Shown here: positions 1-10,888 of the stretch, in pieces | Numbering within the stretch: position 1 is the stretch's first letter | How the letters are laid out: the number at the start of each line of letters is the position of its first letter | NCBI RefSeq assembly: GCF_028583425.1 | Contig: NC_072798.1 | Coordinates: forward strand, 8,310,501-8,374,500 | Origin: Eublepharis macularius | Taxonomy: Eukaryota > Chordata > Lepidosauria > Squamata > Eublepharidae | DNA length: 64,000 nucleotides | Direction of reading: 5' to 3' | Position numbers and translations under genes: made by a program | Notes under the pieces: generated by a model | Seen by the model: the letters and a program-made list of their open reading frames with translations, nothing else | Told to the model about the DNA's origin: nothing | The model's database searches: none

Positions 1-285
1 CTTACGTCCTGTCTGTTGCTTTAAGTATGCGCTCTTATTGTTTAAAGTATGATCTTGCTGGGTAGTTCTGTATAGTCTAACGTCAGTCCTAGAATTGATT
101 ATGCTCTGTTTCAGCATTTCTTCAACTCTGTATTGGATTCTTGCTAATGCTATGTCTTTGTAAACTTGCATTTATTTATTTAATGGCATTGTTTATGGAA
201 ATGTCCTTGATATTGGCTGTGCTAATCTATGTAATCTGCCTTGTGTCTCAGTGAGAAAGGCGGGCTATAAATGATATACATAAAA
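1..285 (+). mobile_element. LINE 3' end (L2/CR1-like), cut by window start
   Basis: The segment ends in a 3' UTR of the type 'taatctgccttgtgtctca...gaaaggcgggctataaat'. The same sequence recurs at 8.9-9.5 kb and 30.6-30.9 kb. At 30.3-30.6 kb it follows a reading frame resembling the C-terminus of L2/CR1-group LINE proteins, which is the basis for the family call. The exact clade is not settled. Confidence 0.55.
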
Positions 286-339
286 AAAGTAAAAATAAAT
301 TTACACATTGGAAAGTCTTTGTGTTTGTTGAGAAACCAT

Positions 340-536
340 GGAAGGGGCCATAGCGCAATGGCACAGCATCTGCCTGGCATGCAGAAAAACTCAAGCTTAA
401 TCCCCAGCATCTCCATTTTAAAAGGACCAGGCAGTAGGTGATGTGAAAGACCTTCTCCTGTGACCCTCTTGTTGCATGACTGAATGGACAACACTGACCT
501 TGATGGACCGATGGTATGATTCCATACAAAGGCACT
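340..536 (+). mobile_element. tRNA-derived SINE (family B)
   Basis: The head resembles a tRNA pol III promoter ('ggggccatagcgcaatggcacagcatctgcc' region as A box, 'aatccccagc' region near the B box). The body 'ccaggcagtaggtgatgtgaaagacc...actgaccttgatgga' is shared with copies at 3.0, 28.5 and 61.8 kb. The tail runs directly into the TTCA/CTCA microsatellite. Confidence 0.75.
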
Positions 537-648
537 TTCATTCATTCATTCATTCATTCACTCACTCACTCACTCACTCACTCACTCACTCACTCACTCA
601 CTCACTCACTCACTCACTCACTCACTCACTCACTCATTCATTCATTCA
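537..648. repeat. (TTCA)n/(CTCA)n microsatellite
   Basis: About 110 bp of 4-bp repeat: TTCA units at both ends and a CTCA core of about 20 units. It begins where the SINE tail ends, so it probably grew from that tail. The open frames with repeated HSLT residues here are by-products of the repeat. Confidence 0.95.
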
Positions 649-1160
649 TTTTATTTTTAACCCTTCCTCCCCATGGACAGGCTCAGGGCAAGGTACAATA
701 AAACGCTCAGTAACATTAAAAAATATATAAATACATTTAAAAATCCAAAAACATGAATACATAGAACAGCATCTCAAAATGGCGACCAAATTCCCCAATC
801 ATAATATAAACATAAAGGGGTGGGTGGGGCCACAGTAAATAATATTCTGGTGACTGCGTTCATGGGGGGGGGGGTGATGATTTTGTTGCCCCCCCCACCG
901 GTGAGAGACTGGTAGGAAGTCTCCTAAAACAATCAAAGGATGGCCTCAACCGTATGCCTGGTAGAACAGCTCTGTCTTACAGGCTTGCCGAAAAGACATG
1001 AGGTATTGACGGGCCCAGGTGTCCTCCAACAGAGAATTCCACCAGGTTAGGGCCAGGACTGAAAAGGCCCTGACCCTGGTCAAGGCCAGACAGGCTTCCC
1101 TGGGGCCAGAGACCACCAGTAAGTTCTTGTTTGCTGATCTTAATGCTCTCCGGAGTACAT
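649..1160 (-). mobile_element. LINE 3' end with ORF C-terminus (L2/CR1-like)
   Basis: Read on the minus strand, about 1100-920 encodes a peptide with WWNSLLEDTWARQ and FRQACKTELF. This is the usual C-terminal 'LWNSLP...FRxxLKTWLF' block of L2/CR1-group LINE proteins. It is followed by an A/T-rich 3' UTR ('cccttcctccccatggac' on +), a variant of which recurs at 15.1 kb. The copy is 5' truncated. Confidence 0.6.
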
Positions 1161-1825
1161 AAGGGGAGAGACGGTCATAACCATCTGGTGACTTTTCTCT
1201 GTCTCCCCTCCTGCCATGCTTATCTTTCCTGGGGGAGCTAAATTTTGCTGGGATTGAGGGTTGAGAGGAGGATCAGGAATAAATAGGTGCAAAGCAGGGA
1301 TCAGATAAGCATTGATTAATAATGGAAAACTCACCAGCTGCTCAACCTCTCTTCAAGCAGCCTCCGGGGGAAATTAAAAGACCATTCATGTAATCGGCTG
1401 CTTTTTGTGTGAAGTGTGTCACGTGTGGTGAACACTCAACAATCCAGAACACAGTCTTCAAGTAGATGACCTCCACGCTATCAGCCCGATAGTGGACAGC
1501 TTTGCTGCCAATTGGGCCAAAGTTCAGAGACCTACAGTGGCCCAGGGGCCTGGCAAACCAATCCAGGAGGGCTGAATTACTAATAACATTGGGATTCTCT
1601 CATTGGACCACAGAGAGTATCTTCATGTGGATCGGGGCCTTGTTGCTGGGGAAGGAGGGTTTATCATGGAACAAGCGCATCAAGCCTGGGGCATGGCTTA
1701 AAGGCCCAGGTTTGTTCAGCACTTCTGTGCTGTGGGAGACCCCTGGTGAAAACTGCTTCATGTTCCAGAATGGAAGAAGGGTGAGGTAGAAATTAAAAAT
1801 GTATTCAAAATACTTATATCATGAT
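1161..1825. other. no gene recognised
   Basis: Unique-looking sequence. The open frames are short and have no recognisable protein content. Confidence 0.5.
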
Positions 1826-1975
1826 GGCCATTTCCGCACACGTTGAATAATGCACTTTCAATGCACTTTAGCAATCCTTTGGAAGTGGAGTTTTTGTTCC
1901 ACACATGGAAAAGCAGTTCCAAATGTTCACTAAAGAGTATTGAAAGTGGATTATCCAACGTGTGTGGAAGCAGCC
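1826..1975. mobile_element. short MITE, family H
   Basis: A 150-bp element with terminal inverted repeats of about 40 bp (GGCCATTTCCGCACACGTTG paired with a copy ending CGTGTGTGGAAGCAGCC). A second full copy is at 46444-46593, where TAT flanks both ends. The superfamily is not identified. Confidence 0.7.
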
Positions 1976-2313
1976 GCAGACTCCAGAATCTGCCTAAATA
2001 AATAAAACCATGCCTGCTTTGTACCAGGCATGCTAGAGACCCTCTCTTTACATAATTAGAGTTTTTTCCCTACTCTCTGCATCTGTCTTGTGGGACAAGA
2101 AATCAAGGTGAGAGCTGGAAGATGGGAGGCAAACATGGGCAGGTGAATTACAAAGAGACTGGAAGCAAGCAAACCACAATATGGGAGAATTCAGGGACAA
2201 TCATGACACAGCAAAGCGACAGAAACTGAAGGACCCAGCCAGATATAACCAAGGAGTTTTAAACAGGAGCCGTTCATCGGCCTGACCTGAGAAGCTGACC
2301 TGACCTCAAGTGA
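1976..2313. other. no gene recognised
   Basis: Nothing recognisable as a gene or repeat in this stretch. Confidence 0.4.
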
Positions 2314-2658
2314 GAGCCAAGCTACAAGTGACGCTCGACACAGGTTGGACACTTGTCAGCTTCCCTCAAGTTTTGATGGGAAATGTAGGCAGCTTGGTCT
2401 TAAAGCTTGGCTTTCCGTTTAATTGTTTTACAGAAACAGACACACACCCAGCAGAGGGGAAGGGGGGCGCCCGGCAAGAGCCCGACGCCTGCAATCCCCT
2501 CCCAACCGCATGTTCTCCCTCCCATAGACTGCCACTCTGTAAACTTCAATTAAACGGAGAGCCACGCTGCAAGACCTGGACACCTACGTTTCCCATCAAA
2601 ACTTGAGGGAAGCTGACAAGTGTCCAACCTGTGTCAGGCGTCACTCGTAGCTTGGCTC
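2314..2658. mobile_element. Fold-back MITE, 'GAGCCAAG' group
   Basis: Long inverted arms begin GAGCCAAGCTACAAGTGACG and contain CAAGTTTTGATGGGAAATGT. The right arm repeats this inverted and ends GCTTGGCTC. It belongs to a family of at least ten copies in the window. The flanking triplets here (TGA/TGT) match imperfectly. Confidence 0.85.
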
Positions 2659-2969
2659 TGTGCCTGAGTTTCAAAGCCAGGAATTAGCTCAGAGACTCTA
2701 GCACACATATAGGCAAAGAAATATACACATGTGCAAGCATCCCATGACAGTCACACTCTTGCACTGATACCCTTGGAAAGGCTAGTCCCAGCAAATTGCA
2801 CTTGGGAATCTGTATTGAGTTGAGGTTTTCTTAGCAGTTTGAATGGAAATTATATGGAAGGTTTCTGATAGTCACTGTTATGAGTTTTGCAATTGTAAGA
2901 ATGCTGGTGGTGGGGCGGGGCTGCTTCTGGGGCCAAGCCATTGTTCCAGACAGAGGTTCCCTGAGTTCA
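2659..2969. other. no gene recognised
   Basis: Nothing recognisable in this stretch. Confidence 0.4.
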
Positions 2970-3320
2970 GGAGGGGCCATGGCTCACTGAAAGAGCCTCT
3001 GCTTTGCATGCCGAAGGTCTCGGGTTCAATCCCTGGCATTGCCAGTTAAAAAGGAGCAGGCAGAAGGTGATGTGAAAGATGTCTGCCTGGCCTGGCAGCA
3101 GCTATCCAAGATTTGCTCAGTGGTACAGCATCCACGTAGCTTGCAGATGGTCCCAGGTTCAGTCCATGGCATTCCCAGTTAAAAGAATTAAGTAACAGGT
3201 GATGGAAAAGATCTCTCCTTACCTGAGAACCTGAAGAGCTGCTGCCAGTCTGAGGAGACAGCACTGACCTTGAGGGACAGATGGTCTGATTCAGGAGAAG
3301 TCAGTTTCATGTGTGTTCGA
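2970..3320 (+). mobile_element. tRNA-derived SINE family B, two head-to-tail copies
   Basis: Two successive copies of the family B head: one with 'gggttcaatccctgg' near 3025 and one with 'aggttcagtccatgg' near 3160. Only the second copy carries the full tail ('gacagcactgaccttgagggac'). This is either a dimeric insertion or one copy inserted into another's tail. Confidence 0.7.
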
Positions 3321-3828
3321 GCCTCAAGGAAACTGCCTTGCAGAGACAGAGACCAGGCAAGGTTCCAAGCGGGCGGAGCGGTGCAGAAGAGTGCATTTGC
3401 ATAAGGACAAGCTTTTATTAAGGGCTGACCTTTTCGGAAGGCGGAACAGATGGATTTATAGTGCCAAGCAAATCATACTTAAATATAGGCAAAGAGCCAA
3501 GGTGTTGACACATCACACGTCAAACCACGTGTCTTTTCCAAAGCACGGATCTAAGGCTTTCCTCCGAAATAGAGCCATATACGCCCTTCTAAGCCCAGAA
3601 GGGCGTACCTTTGTTTAGGATAGTACTGTATGCCCCTCTGTATAAGAGCAGCCGGAGAAGGAATAAAGGGCTCCATGCATCTCTGTTTCTAAAAAGCAAA
3701 AGATCACACATGAACATGACCACTGGTTTCCTTCACAGCCTTATATACCTGTCTAATGAGCACATGAACACATGAAGTTGCCTTACATCGAATCACACCC
3801 TCAGTATCGTATCGTATCGTATTGTATC
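3321..3828. other. unassigned intergenic sequence
   Basis: No gene recognised. A short (GTATC)n run of about six imperfect units lies near 3805-3830. Confidence 0.4.
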
Positions 3829-4139
3829 GTAGGTAAAGGGGGGTGCAAGCACTGAGTCATTACTGACCCATGGGGGGACGTTGCATCACGATGTTTTCTT
3901 GGCAGACTTTTAACGGGGTGGTTTGCCATTGCCTTCTCCAGTCATCTACACTTTACCCCCAGGAAACTGGGTACTCATTTTACCGACTTCGGAAGGATGG
4001 AAGGCTGAGTCAACCTTGAGCAGGATGGAAGGCTGAGTCAACCTTGAGTCGGCTATCTGAACCCGGCTTCCGCCAGGATCGAACTCAGGTCGGAGCTTGG
4101 GCTACAGTACTGCTGCTTACCACTCTGTGCCTGGGGCTC
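3829..4139 (-). mobile_element. tRNA-derived SINE (family C)
   Basis: Read on the minus strand, a tRNA-like head ('...agtggtaagcagcagtac', 'gagttcgatcctggcgg') is followed by a conserved body with 'gtcggtaaaatgagtaccc', and the copy ends near 'ctacctttacct'. Two more minus-strand copies lie at 5206 and 8301. This copy holds a small internal duplication of 'ggatggaaggctgagtcaac'. Confidence 0.75.
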
Positions 4140-4159
4140 ATAGTAGAGTAGAGTAGAGA

Positions 4160-4300
4160 CAGGCAGAGCTCTCTAGGATTTTCTGTATAGACCTTTCACA
4201 TCACCTACTACCTGATCCTTTTAACTGGCGATGTCAAGCATTGAACCTGGGACCTTCTGCGTGCCAAGCAGATGCTGTGCCGCTGAGCCACAGCCCCTCC
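4160..4300 (-). mobile_element. tRNA-derived SINE family B, 5' part
   Basis: The minus strand shows the head 'gggctgtggctcagcggcac' and the 'aggttcaatgcttg' B-box region, followed by the start of the body. The 3' portion is missing. Confidence 0.65.
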
Positions 4301-4574
4301 CATGAAGACCCATGTCATTCTTCTGACTCTAGTCCACAACGATTTGTGCAGGAGTAAAAAAAGGTTAACCTTCAAGGTAACACCAGAGCCTGTTTGATTT
4401 TTTTCCTGCAACAAACGAACACCCTTTTGGATTCACTGGCTAGGTCGTTGTTCTTCAACTGTCATGTGTTGCGAAAAAGCAGATACTGTATGGGAGGGAG
4501 GGATCATAGTGGTACTTCTCAAGCGAATGCCCCCTGACCTTCGGAACGAAACAATCCCAGCACCAGAAATAGTT

Positions 4575-4740
4575 GCAGGTGGGTAGCTGTGTTGGTCTGT
4601 AGAAGAAGAGCAAGATTTGGGTCCAGGAGCCTCTTAAAGACCAACTAGATTCCCAGGGTATGAGCTTTCGAGAGTCAGAGCTCCCTTCAAAAGCTCATAC
4701 CTTGGAAATCTAATTGGTCTTTAAGGTGCTACACTGTGGT
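4575..4740. mobile_element. Penelope-like fold-back fragment (P1 group, diverged)
   Basis: Inverted arms around 'gagctttcgagagtcagagctcccttcaaaagctc', with outer arms 'cttaaagaccaactagat' and its inverse 'atctaattggtctttaag'. The pattern matches the better-preserved P1 elements at 36.5 and 37.7 kb. Confidence 0.65.
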
Positions 4741-5205
4741 GATAGCCCTAAACCAGAGCAATTTTTACAAAACTTCTGTTCCTTCCTCTTAAGAAATCAC
4801 GGTCAGCTTCTAAGACATGATCCCACAAGCCCCTTTCTCCTTCCTTCTTGACAAAAGATTTCAGATTATAGAAGTATTGAAATATCTGTTCCTGAATAAA
4901 ACATGCCAATGAATGTAGGTAGAATATGCGCACTTGAGTAGATGTTCAGTCTAAGGATTGTGATGGTAAACTATCATTTCTGATTTTTATAAAATCTGTA
5001 TGTAGTTTACACAAATTGTAGGTTTTCTTCTTTTTCTTTTTTTAAGGATGGGAGTAAACCTGTGTATACTTGGAGTGCTCTCAACAATTTTATGCCCCAA
5101 GCCAAAAAAATTGTTACAGGATTCCCTGCCTGCAAAAATTTGACTGCTCCTTTGTGGTCCAGAGGCTCCATGTACATATAAAAGTGTACATATACCTCTT
5201 CTAAA
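4741..5205. other. no gene recognised
   Basis: A/T-rich intergenic sequence without recognised features. Confidence 0.4.
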
Positions 5206-5481
5206 AGGTAAAGGTAGTCCCCTGTGCAAGCACTGAGTCATTACTGACCCATGGGGGGACGTCGCATCACGACGTTTTCTTGGCAGACTTTTTTCGGGGT
5301 GGTTTGCCACACTTTACCCCCAGGAAACTGGGTGCTCATTTTACCGACCTCAGAATGATGGAAGGCTGAGTCAACCTTGAGCCGGCTACCCGAACACGGC
5401 TTCTGCCAGGATCGAACTCAGGTTGTGAGCAGAGCTTGGGCTGCAGTACTGCAGCTTACCACTCTGCGCCACAGGGCTCTT
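5206..5481 (-). mobile_element. tRNA-derived SINE (family C)
   Basis: A second family C copy with tRNA-like head 'gagccctgtggcgcagagtg' on the minus strand. CTCTTCT occurs at both edges and may be part of the target duplication. Confidence 0.75.
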
Positions 5482-5493
5482 CTACTGAAAGGA

Positions 5494-5742
5494 ATAACAA
5501 CAACATTCGATTTATATACCGCCCTTCAGGACAACTTAATGCCCACTCAGAGCGGTTTACAAAGTATGTCATTATTATCCCCACAACAAAACACCCTGTG
5601 AGGTGGGCAGGTCTGAGAGAGCCCTGAGAGAACTGTGACTAGCCCAAGGTCACCCAGCTGGCTTCAAGCGGAGGAGTGGGGAATCAAACCCAGCTCTCCA
5701 GATTAGAGACCCGCGCTCTTAACCACTACACCAAACCAGCTC
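5494..5742 (-). mobile_element. Sauria-type tRNA-derived SINE
   Basis: On the minus strand it starts with a tRNA-like head (tggtttggtgtagtggttaa; a B box in 'gggtttgattcccc'). It continues with 'cagctgggtgaccttgggc' and ends in 'gggcggtatataaatcgaat' plus a GTT-rich tail. This organisation is known from squamate SINEs. Other copies are at 16.8, 29.6 and 51.4 kb. Confidence 0.85.
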
Positions 5743-5944
5743 ACCATACTGAACGCAGACCCCTAGCATGCAACAGAGCTCCGTTCATGTGTTGCCACCT
5801 GCTTTGGAACAGACCTTCAGATGTACATTGCAGCCCGCTCTGGGCAGGACAGGACATTTGTGGTGATATACAAACCTCTTCAGAATATAATACATTACAC
5901 AAAATGCAACAAGGCCAGTGCCATTAAACCAGTTTATTACAATA

Positions 5945-6095
5945 AATGTTCTGATCCTCAACAAAACAGAAGCCCAGTGGCACCTTAAAGGCTAAGATTT
6001 ATTCCAGTATGAGCTTTTGTGAGGCGTCATCAAACTTGTTCGTCTTTAAAGTGCTTTGTTTTGCTACAACAGACTAACACAGCTATCTCTCAGAA
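5945..6095. mobile_element. Penelope-like 3'-end fragment (P1 group)
   Basis: Contains 'agcccagtggcaccttaaag', 'tgagcttttgtgaggcgtca' and 'acagactaacacagctatct', which are the ordered P1 landmarks in partly inverted form. The fragment is strongly diverged. Confidence 0.6.
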
Positions 6096-7045
6096 GTTCT
6101 AATCCTGGCCAGCGATCTCAGCAGTTGCCAAGTTTATCAGAAGGAAACAATAATATCCTGTGGGCAGAATCTGTCTTAAATAACACCTCTTGTGGATTCC
6201 AGTCCCTCTATCTTCCCCCATCCTTCCACGTCCTAAAAATCTCTCTTATTTGACTCTCTATCACCTCTCCTTTTTAGATCAGATGCAAATAACTTTTTAG
6301 AAGAGAAGGAAATTGCTTTACCTTGTGGAAGGTTTACCTTGGATTGGTTGACTTTGCCTTCAGGGGGAGCACAGAAGTATAAGATATTGACTCTGGGACT
6401 GCTTAAATACATTCTGGAAGGGTAGCAAGTTATCGAATGTGATTAACTTCCTCAACTGGTTTTTTTGAAGAAATTTCTCACGTGGGTGGAATTGCTGTCC
6501 AAATCAGAATGTGGTTCTTCTGTAGGAATTTCTCAAGGTCAGATTCTTTTCCTGTAATGGACCCATCCAACTGGTTCATGGGATAATGATACATCTTGAA
6601 CGTCTGTTGGCACTTTGGTGAGAAACAGCCCAGATGAGCTGGCAGCTGGAAACCAAAAGTATATAGTCACAATCGATCTTTTTCAGCCTTCTGCTTTATC
6701 TCAACCCTGAACTGGAAATGTGACAAACATTGTATATCTGTGATCAACTATAACGTAACTTTTCTTAACTAACATGGTGCTCCTGAATAGTTAATACTGG
6801 TGCTAGTCTTTCTGTCTGTCTGTCTAATAAATTTCTATAATGTCCTACCTGTAAGGAGCTTAGAGAGCTACAGATGGTACTCCTTTCTCCATTTTATCCC
6901 AAGATCATACAGCAAACTTCCATGACGTAGGGCCGGACTAAATGATACATCGTACACAAGAATGGACATGAGTTTATACTTACACGTGTTCCACTTTTCT
7001 GTGCCTCTTCATATGACCCAAAAGCCACACACCTTTCAATCGTGT
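6096..7045. other. no gene; possible LINE remnant
   Basis: Around 6460-6570 the + strand can be read as a peptide resembling the 'GxxQGSxLSPLLF' block of LINE reverse transcriptases ('GISQGQILFL'), but the match is too short for a firm call. The rest is unassigned. Confidence 0.3.
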
Positions 7046-7190
7046 GCCCACAGCATGCAAGCAGTAAAAAAGAGAAAGAGTCCAGTAGCACCTATAAGAC
7101 CAACAAAATTTGTGGTAGGGTATGAGCTTTCGTGAGCTACTCTTGATCTTCTCTACGGCTACAGACAGACTAACACGGCTACCCATCTTG
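7046..7190. mobile_element. Penelope-like 3'-end fragment (P1 group)
   Basis: Landmarks in order: 'gagtccagtagcacctataa', 'tgagctttcgtgagctactc', 'acagactaacacggctaccc'. It belongs to the subfamily that uses 'cacctataagac' instead of 'cacctttaagac'. Confidence 0.7.
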
Positions 7191-7599
7191 ATCTATCTCC
7201 AGAGGACACACGTGTGTTTGTTTCTCCTCCGAGTGTTTGATTAGTCCCATAGCACACTTGGATTTTGAGCATGCGCACACTGTTTTCAATGAAAGTAGTG
7301 GAGATTTATAATAATAACAGTGTGATTATTTGAGCTTGGATCTCCCTTAAAACCTAGTCCAACACTCTAACCGACAACACATTGTCTCCCTTTAATTCCC
7401 CTCCCCTCAGGATTTTCTCTGTTGGACACTGACAGCATTACCCCTTATTGGGGTAGGGGGAGAGGACAACGGAAGCAAAACAGCTGGAGGAATTGGATTG
7501 TAGGGAGAAAATGGCTGTGTGTGCTGAAGGCAGAGTTTGACTCAGGATTTTGGGGGGGGGTGCTTTTGAGTGAATTATCCTGAATGAACCCCTATAACC
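7191..7599. other. no gene recognised
   Basis: Nothing recognisable beyond a short G run at 7551-7560. Confidence 0.4.
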
Positions 7600-7644
7600 C
7601 TTTGATGTCTGAAGAAGGGAGCTCCAATTCTTGTTGGTCTCTAA

Positions 7645-7971
7645 GAGCCAAGCTACAAGTGACGCCTGACACAGGTTGGACACTTGTCAGCTTCCCTCAA
7701 GTTTTGATGGGAAATGTAGGCGTCCGGTCTTGCAGCTTGGCTCTCCATTTAATTGAAGTTTACAGAGAGGCAGTCTATGGGAGGGAGAACATGCTGTCGG
7801 GAAGGGATTGCAGGCGTCGGGCTCTTGCTGGGTGTGTATGTGTGGGTTTCTGTAAACTTCAATTAAATGGAGAGCCAAGCTGCAAGACCAGGACGCCTAC
7901 ATTTCCCATCAAAACTTGAGGGAAGCTGACAAGTGTCCAGCCTGTGTCAGGTGTCACTTGTAGCTTGGCTC
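7645..7971. mobile_element. Fold-back MITE ('GAGCCAAG' group) inside a PLE fragment
   Basis: Perfect ends GAGCCAAGC...GCTTGGCTC with TAA at 7642-7644 and 7972-7974 as target duplication. The insertion splits a P1 Penelope fragment ('tgtctgaagaagggagctcc...ttgttggtctctaag' on the left, 'aaggtgccgctgaactcaaa' on the right). The MITE is therefore younger than that PLE copy. Confidence 0.9.
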
Positions 7972-8250
7972 TAAGGTGCCGCTGAACTCAAATTCCCCTT
8001 AACCAGAAAGTGATGAGACATAAACATGGAAGGGGGAATGGGTACATTTTGCAAGTCTTGGGGACGGCAGGTCAGTCACAAGGAATATTTCTTCCTCCCT
8101 GAAGCTCAATGACAGTCACAGGATGCCCTGAGAGCTTCTGCTGTGGCAGTGACTAGACTCCAACAGGCTTAGCTTCAGCAAAATGGCTGTATTTTATGCC
8201 TCTTCCAACCATGCCCTGGCTAGGCCATAGGGAATTCATATCGATGGTTA

Positions 8251-8835
8251 GGCAAGCTAGTGTGGTGTAGTGGTTACACTGACAGACTAGGATCCGGGAG
8301 GTAAAAGGTAAAGGTAGTCCCTTGTGCAAGCACCAAGTCATTACTGACTCATGGGGGTGGGGGTGGGGGGGAACGTTGCATCACGATGTTTCGGGGTGGT
8401 TTTGCCATTGCCTTCCCCAGTCATCTACACTTTACCCCCAGGAAACTGGGTTCTCATTTTACCGACCTCAGAAGGCTGGAAGGCTGAGTCAGCCTTGAGC
8501 AGGATGGAAGGCTGAGTCAACCTTGAGCCAGCCATTTGAACCTGGCTTCCGCCAGGATCGAACTCAGGTTGTGAGCAGAGCTTGGGCTGCTGTACTGCAG
8601 CGTATCACTCTGTGCCACGGGGCTCTTCAGGATCTGGGAGACTTTGGTTTAAATCCCCTCTCTGTCATGGAAGCTCACTGGGTGACTTTAGGCCAGTCAC
8701 ACACACTATCAGTTTCACAGTCTAACCTACCTCAAAGGGCTGTTGTGAGTATAAAATTGAGGGAGGGGGACAATATAAGCCACTTTTAGGTCCCCGTTGG
8801 AGAGAAAGGCAGGGTATAGAAAAATAAAACAAGTA
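8251..8835 (+). mobile_element. tRNA-derived SINE (family D) interrupted by a family C SINE
   Basis: The head 'gctagtgtggtgtagtggtt' (8258 on) and the body resuming at 8641 ('actttggtttaaatcccc', 'cagtcacacacactatcag', 'caatataagccactttta') belong to one SINE. A family C SINE lies between. Confidence 0.8.
8301..8628 (-). mobile_element. tRNA-derived SINE (family C), nested insertion
   Basis: Inserted in minus orientation into the family D SINE. The target duplication is AGGATCCGGGAG at 8289-8300 and AGGATCTGGGAG at 8629-8640 (one mismatch). Confidence 0.9.
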
Positions 8836-8869
8836 AATTAAGCTGCTCATAATATCATTGTGCCCAGTT

Positions 8870-9540
8870 CTGCAAAGGGGGGGGGTCCAAAGGAAAGTGA
8901 AATTAGGGCTTTTTTTATTCAGATAGGAGGGCTGTATTGTACAGAGGGTATCTCAAAAAGAAGCTTCACTAATGAGCTAGGAACCATAGACTTCATCTCT
9001 ATGTTGGCTTACGCCCTCTCTGTTGCTCTAAGTATGTGCTCCTGTGTACTACCTGTGCTTTAAGTATGCTCCTACTGGGTAGTTCTGCGTTGTCGAATGT
9101 CAGTCCTAGAATTGCGTACGCTCTATTTCAGCATTTCTTCAATTCTGTATTAGATTTTTACTAATGTAATATCTTTGTAAACTTGTATTTATTTACCCTA
9201 TGGCATTGTTTATTGAATTCTCTTTGATACTGACTGTACTAAACTTATGCTATGTAATCCACCTTGAGTCTCATGAGAGCCAAGCTACCAGTGACGCCTG
9301 ACACAGGTTAGACACTTGTCAGCTTCCCTCAAGTCTTGATGGGAAATGTAGGCATCCGGTCTTGCAGCTGTAATGGAGAGCTGAGCTGTAAAACCAGGAC
9401 GCCTACGTTTCCCATCAAAACTTGAGGGAAGCTGACAAGCGTCCAACCTGTGTCAGGCGTCACTTGTAGCTTGGCTCTGAATGAAAAAGGTGGACTATAA
9501 ATGAAATAAATAAAATAAATAGATGCTTACAAAGTTGGCC
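8870..9540 (+). mobile_element. LINE 3' end (L2/CR1-like) interrupted by a MITE
   Basis: The same 3' region as 1-285 and 30.6-30.9 kb ('ataggagggctgtattgtac', 'ttctttgatactgactg...gtaatccaccttgagtctca'). It is split by the MITE at 9277-9477 and ends 'aaaaaggtggactataaatg' plus an (AATA)n-like tail. Confidence 0.6.
9277..9477. mobile_element. Fold-back MITE ('GAGCCAAG' group)
   Basis: A 201-bp copy with TGA target duplication (9274-9276 and 9478-9480), inserted into the LINE 3' UTR. The inner core on both arms is CAAGTYTTGATGGGAAATGT. Confidence 0.9.
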
Positions 9541-10194
9541 TCCCTGTGCCTTGGTGGCAGACCATGGAAAGCAGTGGGCATCCTGACATAGTGAAAGGAC
9601 TGCAACGGTGCCAGGAGACGGGCAAACTCCTGAGTCTGAAAATTGCGTGTGAATTGGTGCGTCTCCTTCCCCCACCCTCCCGATTATAGACAGATCTTTT
9701 GCGTGTTCATGCTGGATGGTGAATTGGGGAGGCCATCACAGGCAACTGTAAAGCTCCTATAAAGCTCCTAAAAAGAAAAAAAAGTCCTCTAAAAGTCATC
9801 TCAATAAACTAAACAATAAAAAATGCCAGCTGCCCATTGGCTGTAGCATTGCTTTTGCTTCTGCTGCCCGAAGTACTGCAAACAGAGGCAAGTTTACTTA
9901 CAATGCAGCCTGCACTGGGCGTTTCCCCCCCCCTTAACATCTTTTGTAATGAAAAGGGACTCACCGAGGGCCAAAGTAAATAAGAAGACTTTAACAGTCT
10001 CCCAACTAGTTTTTAAATGGCAAAGCAGCTTTGAACATTCTCTTCCTGCTGTTTTAATATTTATAGCAACCATTGCCTCAAACAAATCTTTGTCAAAAAT
10101 CTCTGCATCATTTTTGATCGGCAGGGGGGTGGGGGGAGAGCTGCTTGTGAAGGAGGATTTAAATTAGACAAATGGCAGTAGAAGACAGAGATAT
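9541..10194. other. no gene recognised
   Basis: Intergenic sequence. Short open frames only. Confidence 0.4.
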
Positions 10195-10405
10195 AGGGTT
10201 TCCAACTCTAGCCTGGGAAATCCCTGGAGATATCGGGGCAGAACCTGGGCCGGGGATTTGGGAGGAATTTGTCCTAGATTCTATGGTATACCATAGAGTC
10301 TGCCCTCCAAAGCAGCCATTTTCTCCATGGAAACTGATCTTTGTAGTCTGGAGAGTTGAAATTTTGGGATTACTCTAGGCCCCACCTGGAGATTGACTTC
10401 CCCTA
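10195..10405. repeat. dispersed repeat of unknown class ('cctggagat' repeat)
   Basis: Starts 'gggtttccaactctagcctg' and ends 'cccacctggagattgac', with an internal 'ctccaaagcagccattttct'. A related copy lies at 36.94-37.2 kb, so it is a dispersed repeat. I cannot assign its superfamily. Confidence 0.5.
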
Positions 10406-10888
10406 CTCTTCCTCTGCTTAAACCAGCCCTCCCAGGGTTGCTTTTCAGATTTTTTTTTAAAAAAACTCTTAACAGGAAATTCACCTACTTCTCATGTATT
10501 ATCTAATTTGGGTGTTTCTCTGTGTTTTAAAAAGAAAGCAGAATAATGAGAGAAAGCCTGAAATTTCCCCTAGAGGGTTGTTTCCCACAGTCTGCACTTG
10601 CTTTAGCCCTCCATCAGAAAAACATTCGTGAGGATATGTTCATTATAACGCGAGAACTCTTGAATTTAGGGTCCCCCCACAAGATTGCCAGCTGTGGGCT
10701 TGAACGTTTATGGCAAATGGGGAGCGGTGCCTGTGGAGAAGGGAATTTAGGGAGAGATTTTTGACTAGAGGCTCTGAAACTGCTATTTTCTTCAGGGGGG
10801 GTACTGATTTCCCGCCCCCCCAACCAAGCTAATACTTGGCTAAGGAATCAAAACCTGAAAACTTATAGCTGGGAAAAGAGATAGATTT
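10406..10888. other. no gene recognised
   Basis: Nothing recognisable. It includes the left copy of the 12-bp target duplication of the next element (10877-10888). Confidence 0.4.

Noticed and set aside
476-730. Open frame with many HSLT repeats
   Set aside because: It is the translation of the CTCA microsatellite, open in several frames.
3340-3710. TATA-like 'tataagagc' followed by AATAAA, resembling an LTR layout
   Set aside because: No terminal TG...CA pair, no second copy and no internal retroelement sequence nearby; the arrangement can occur by chance.
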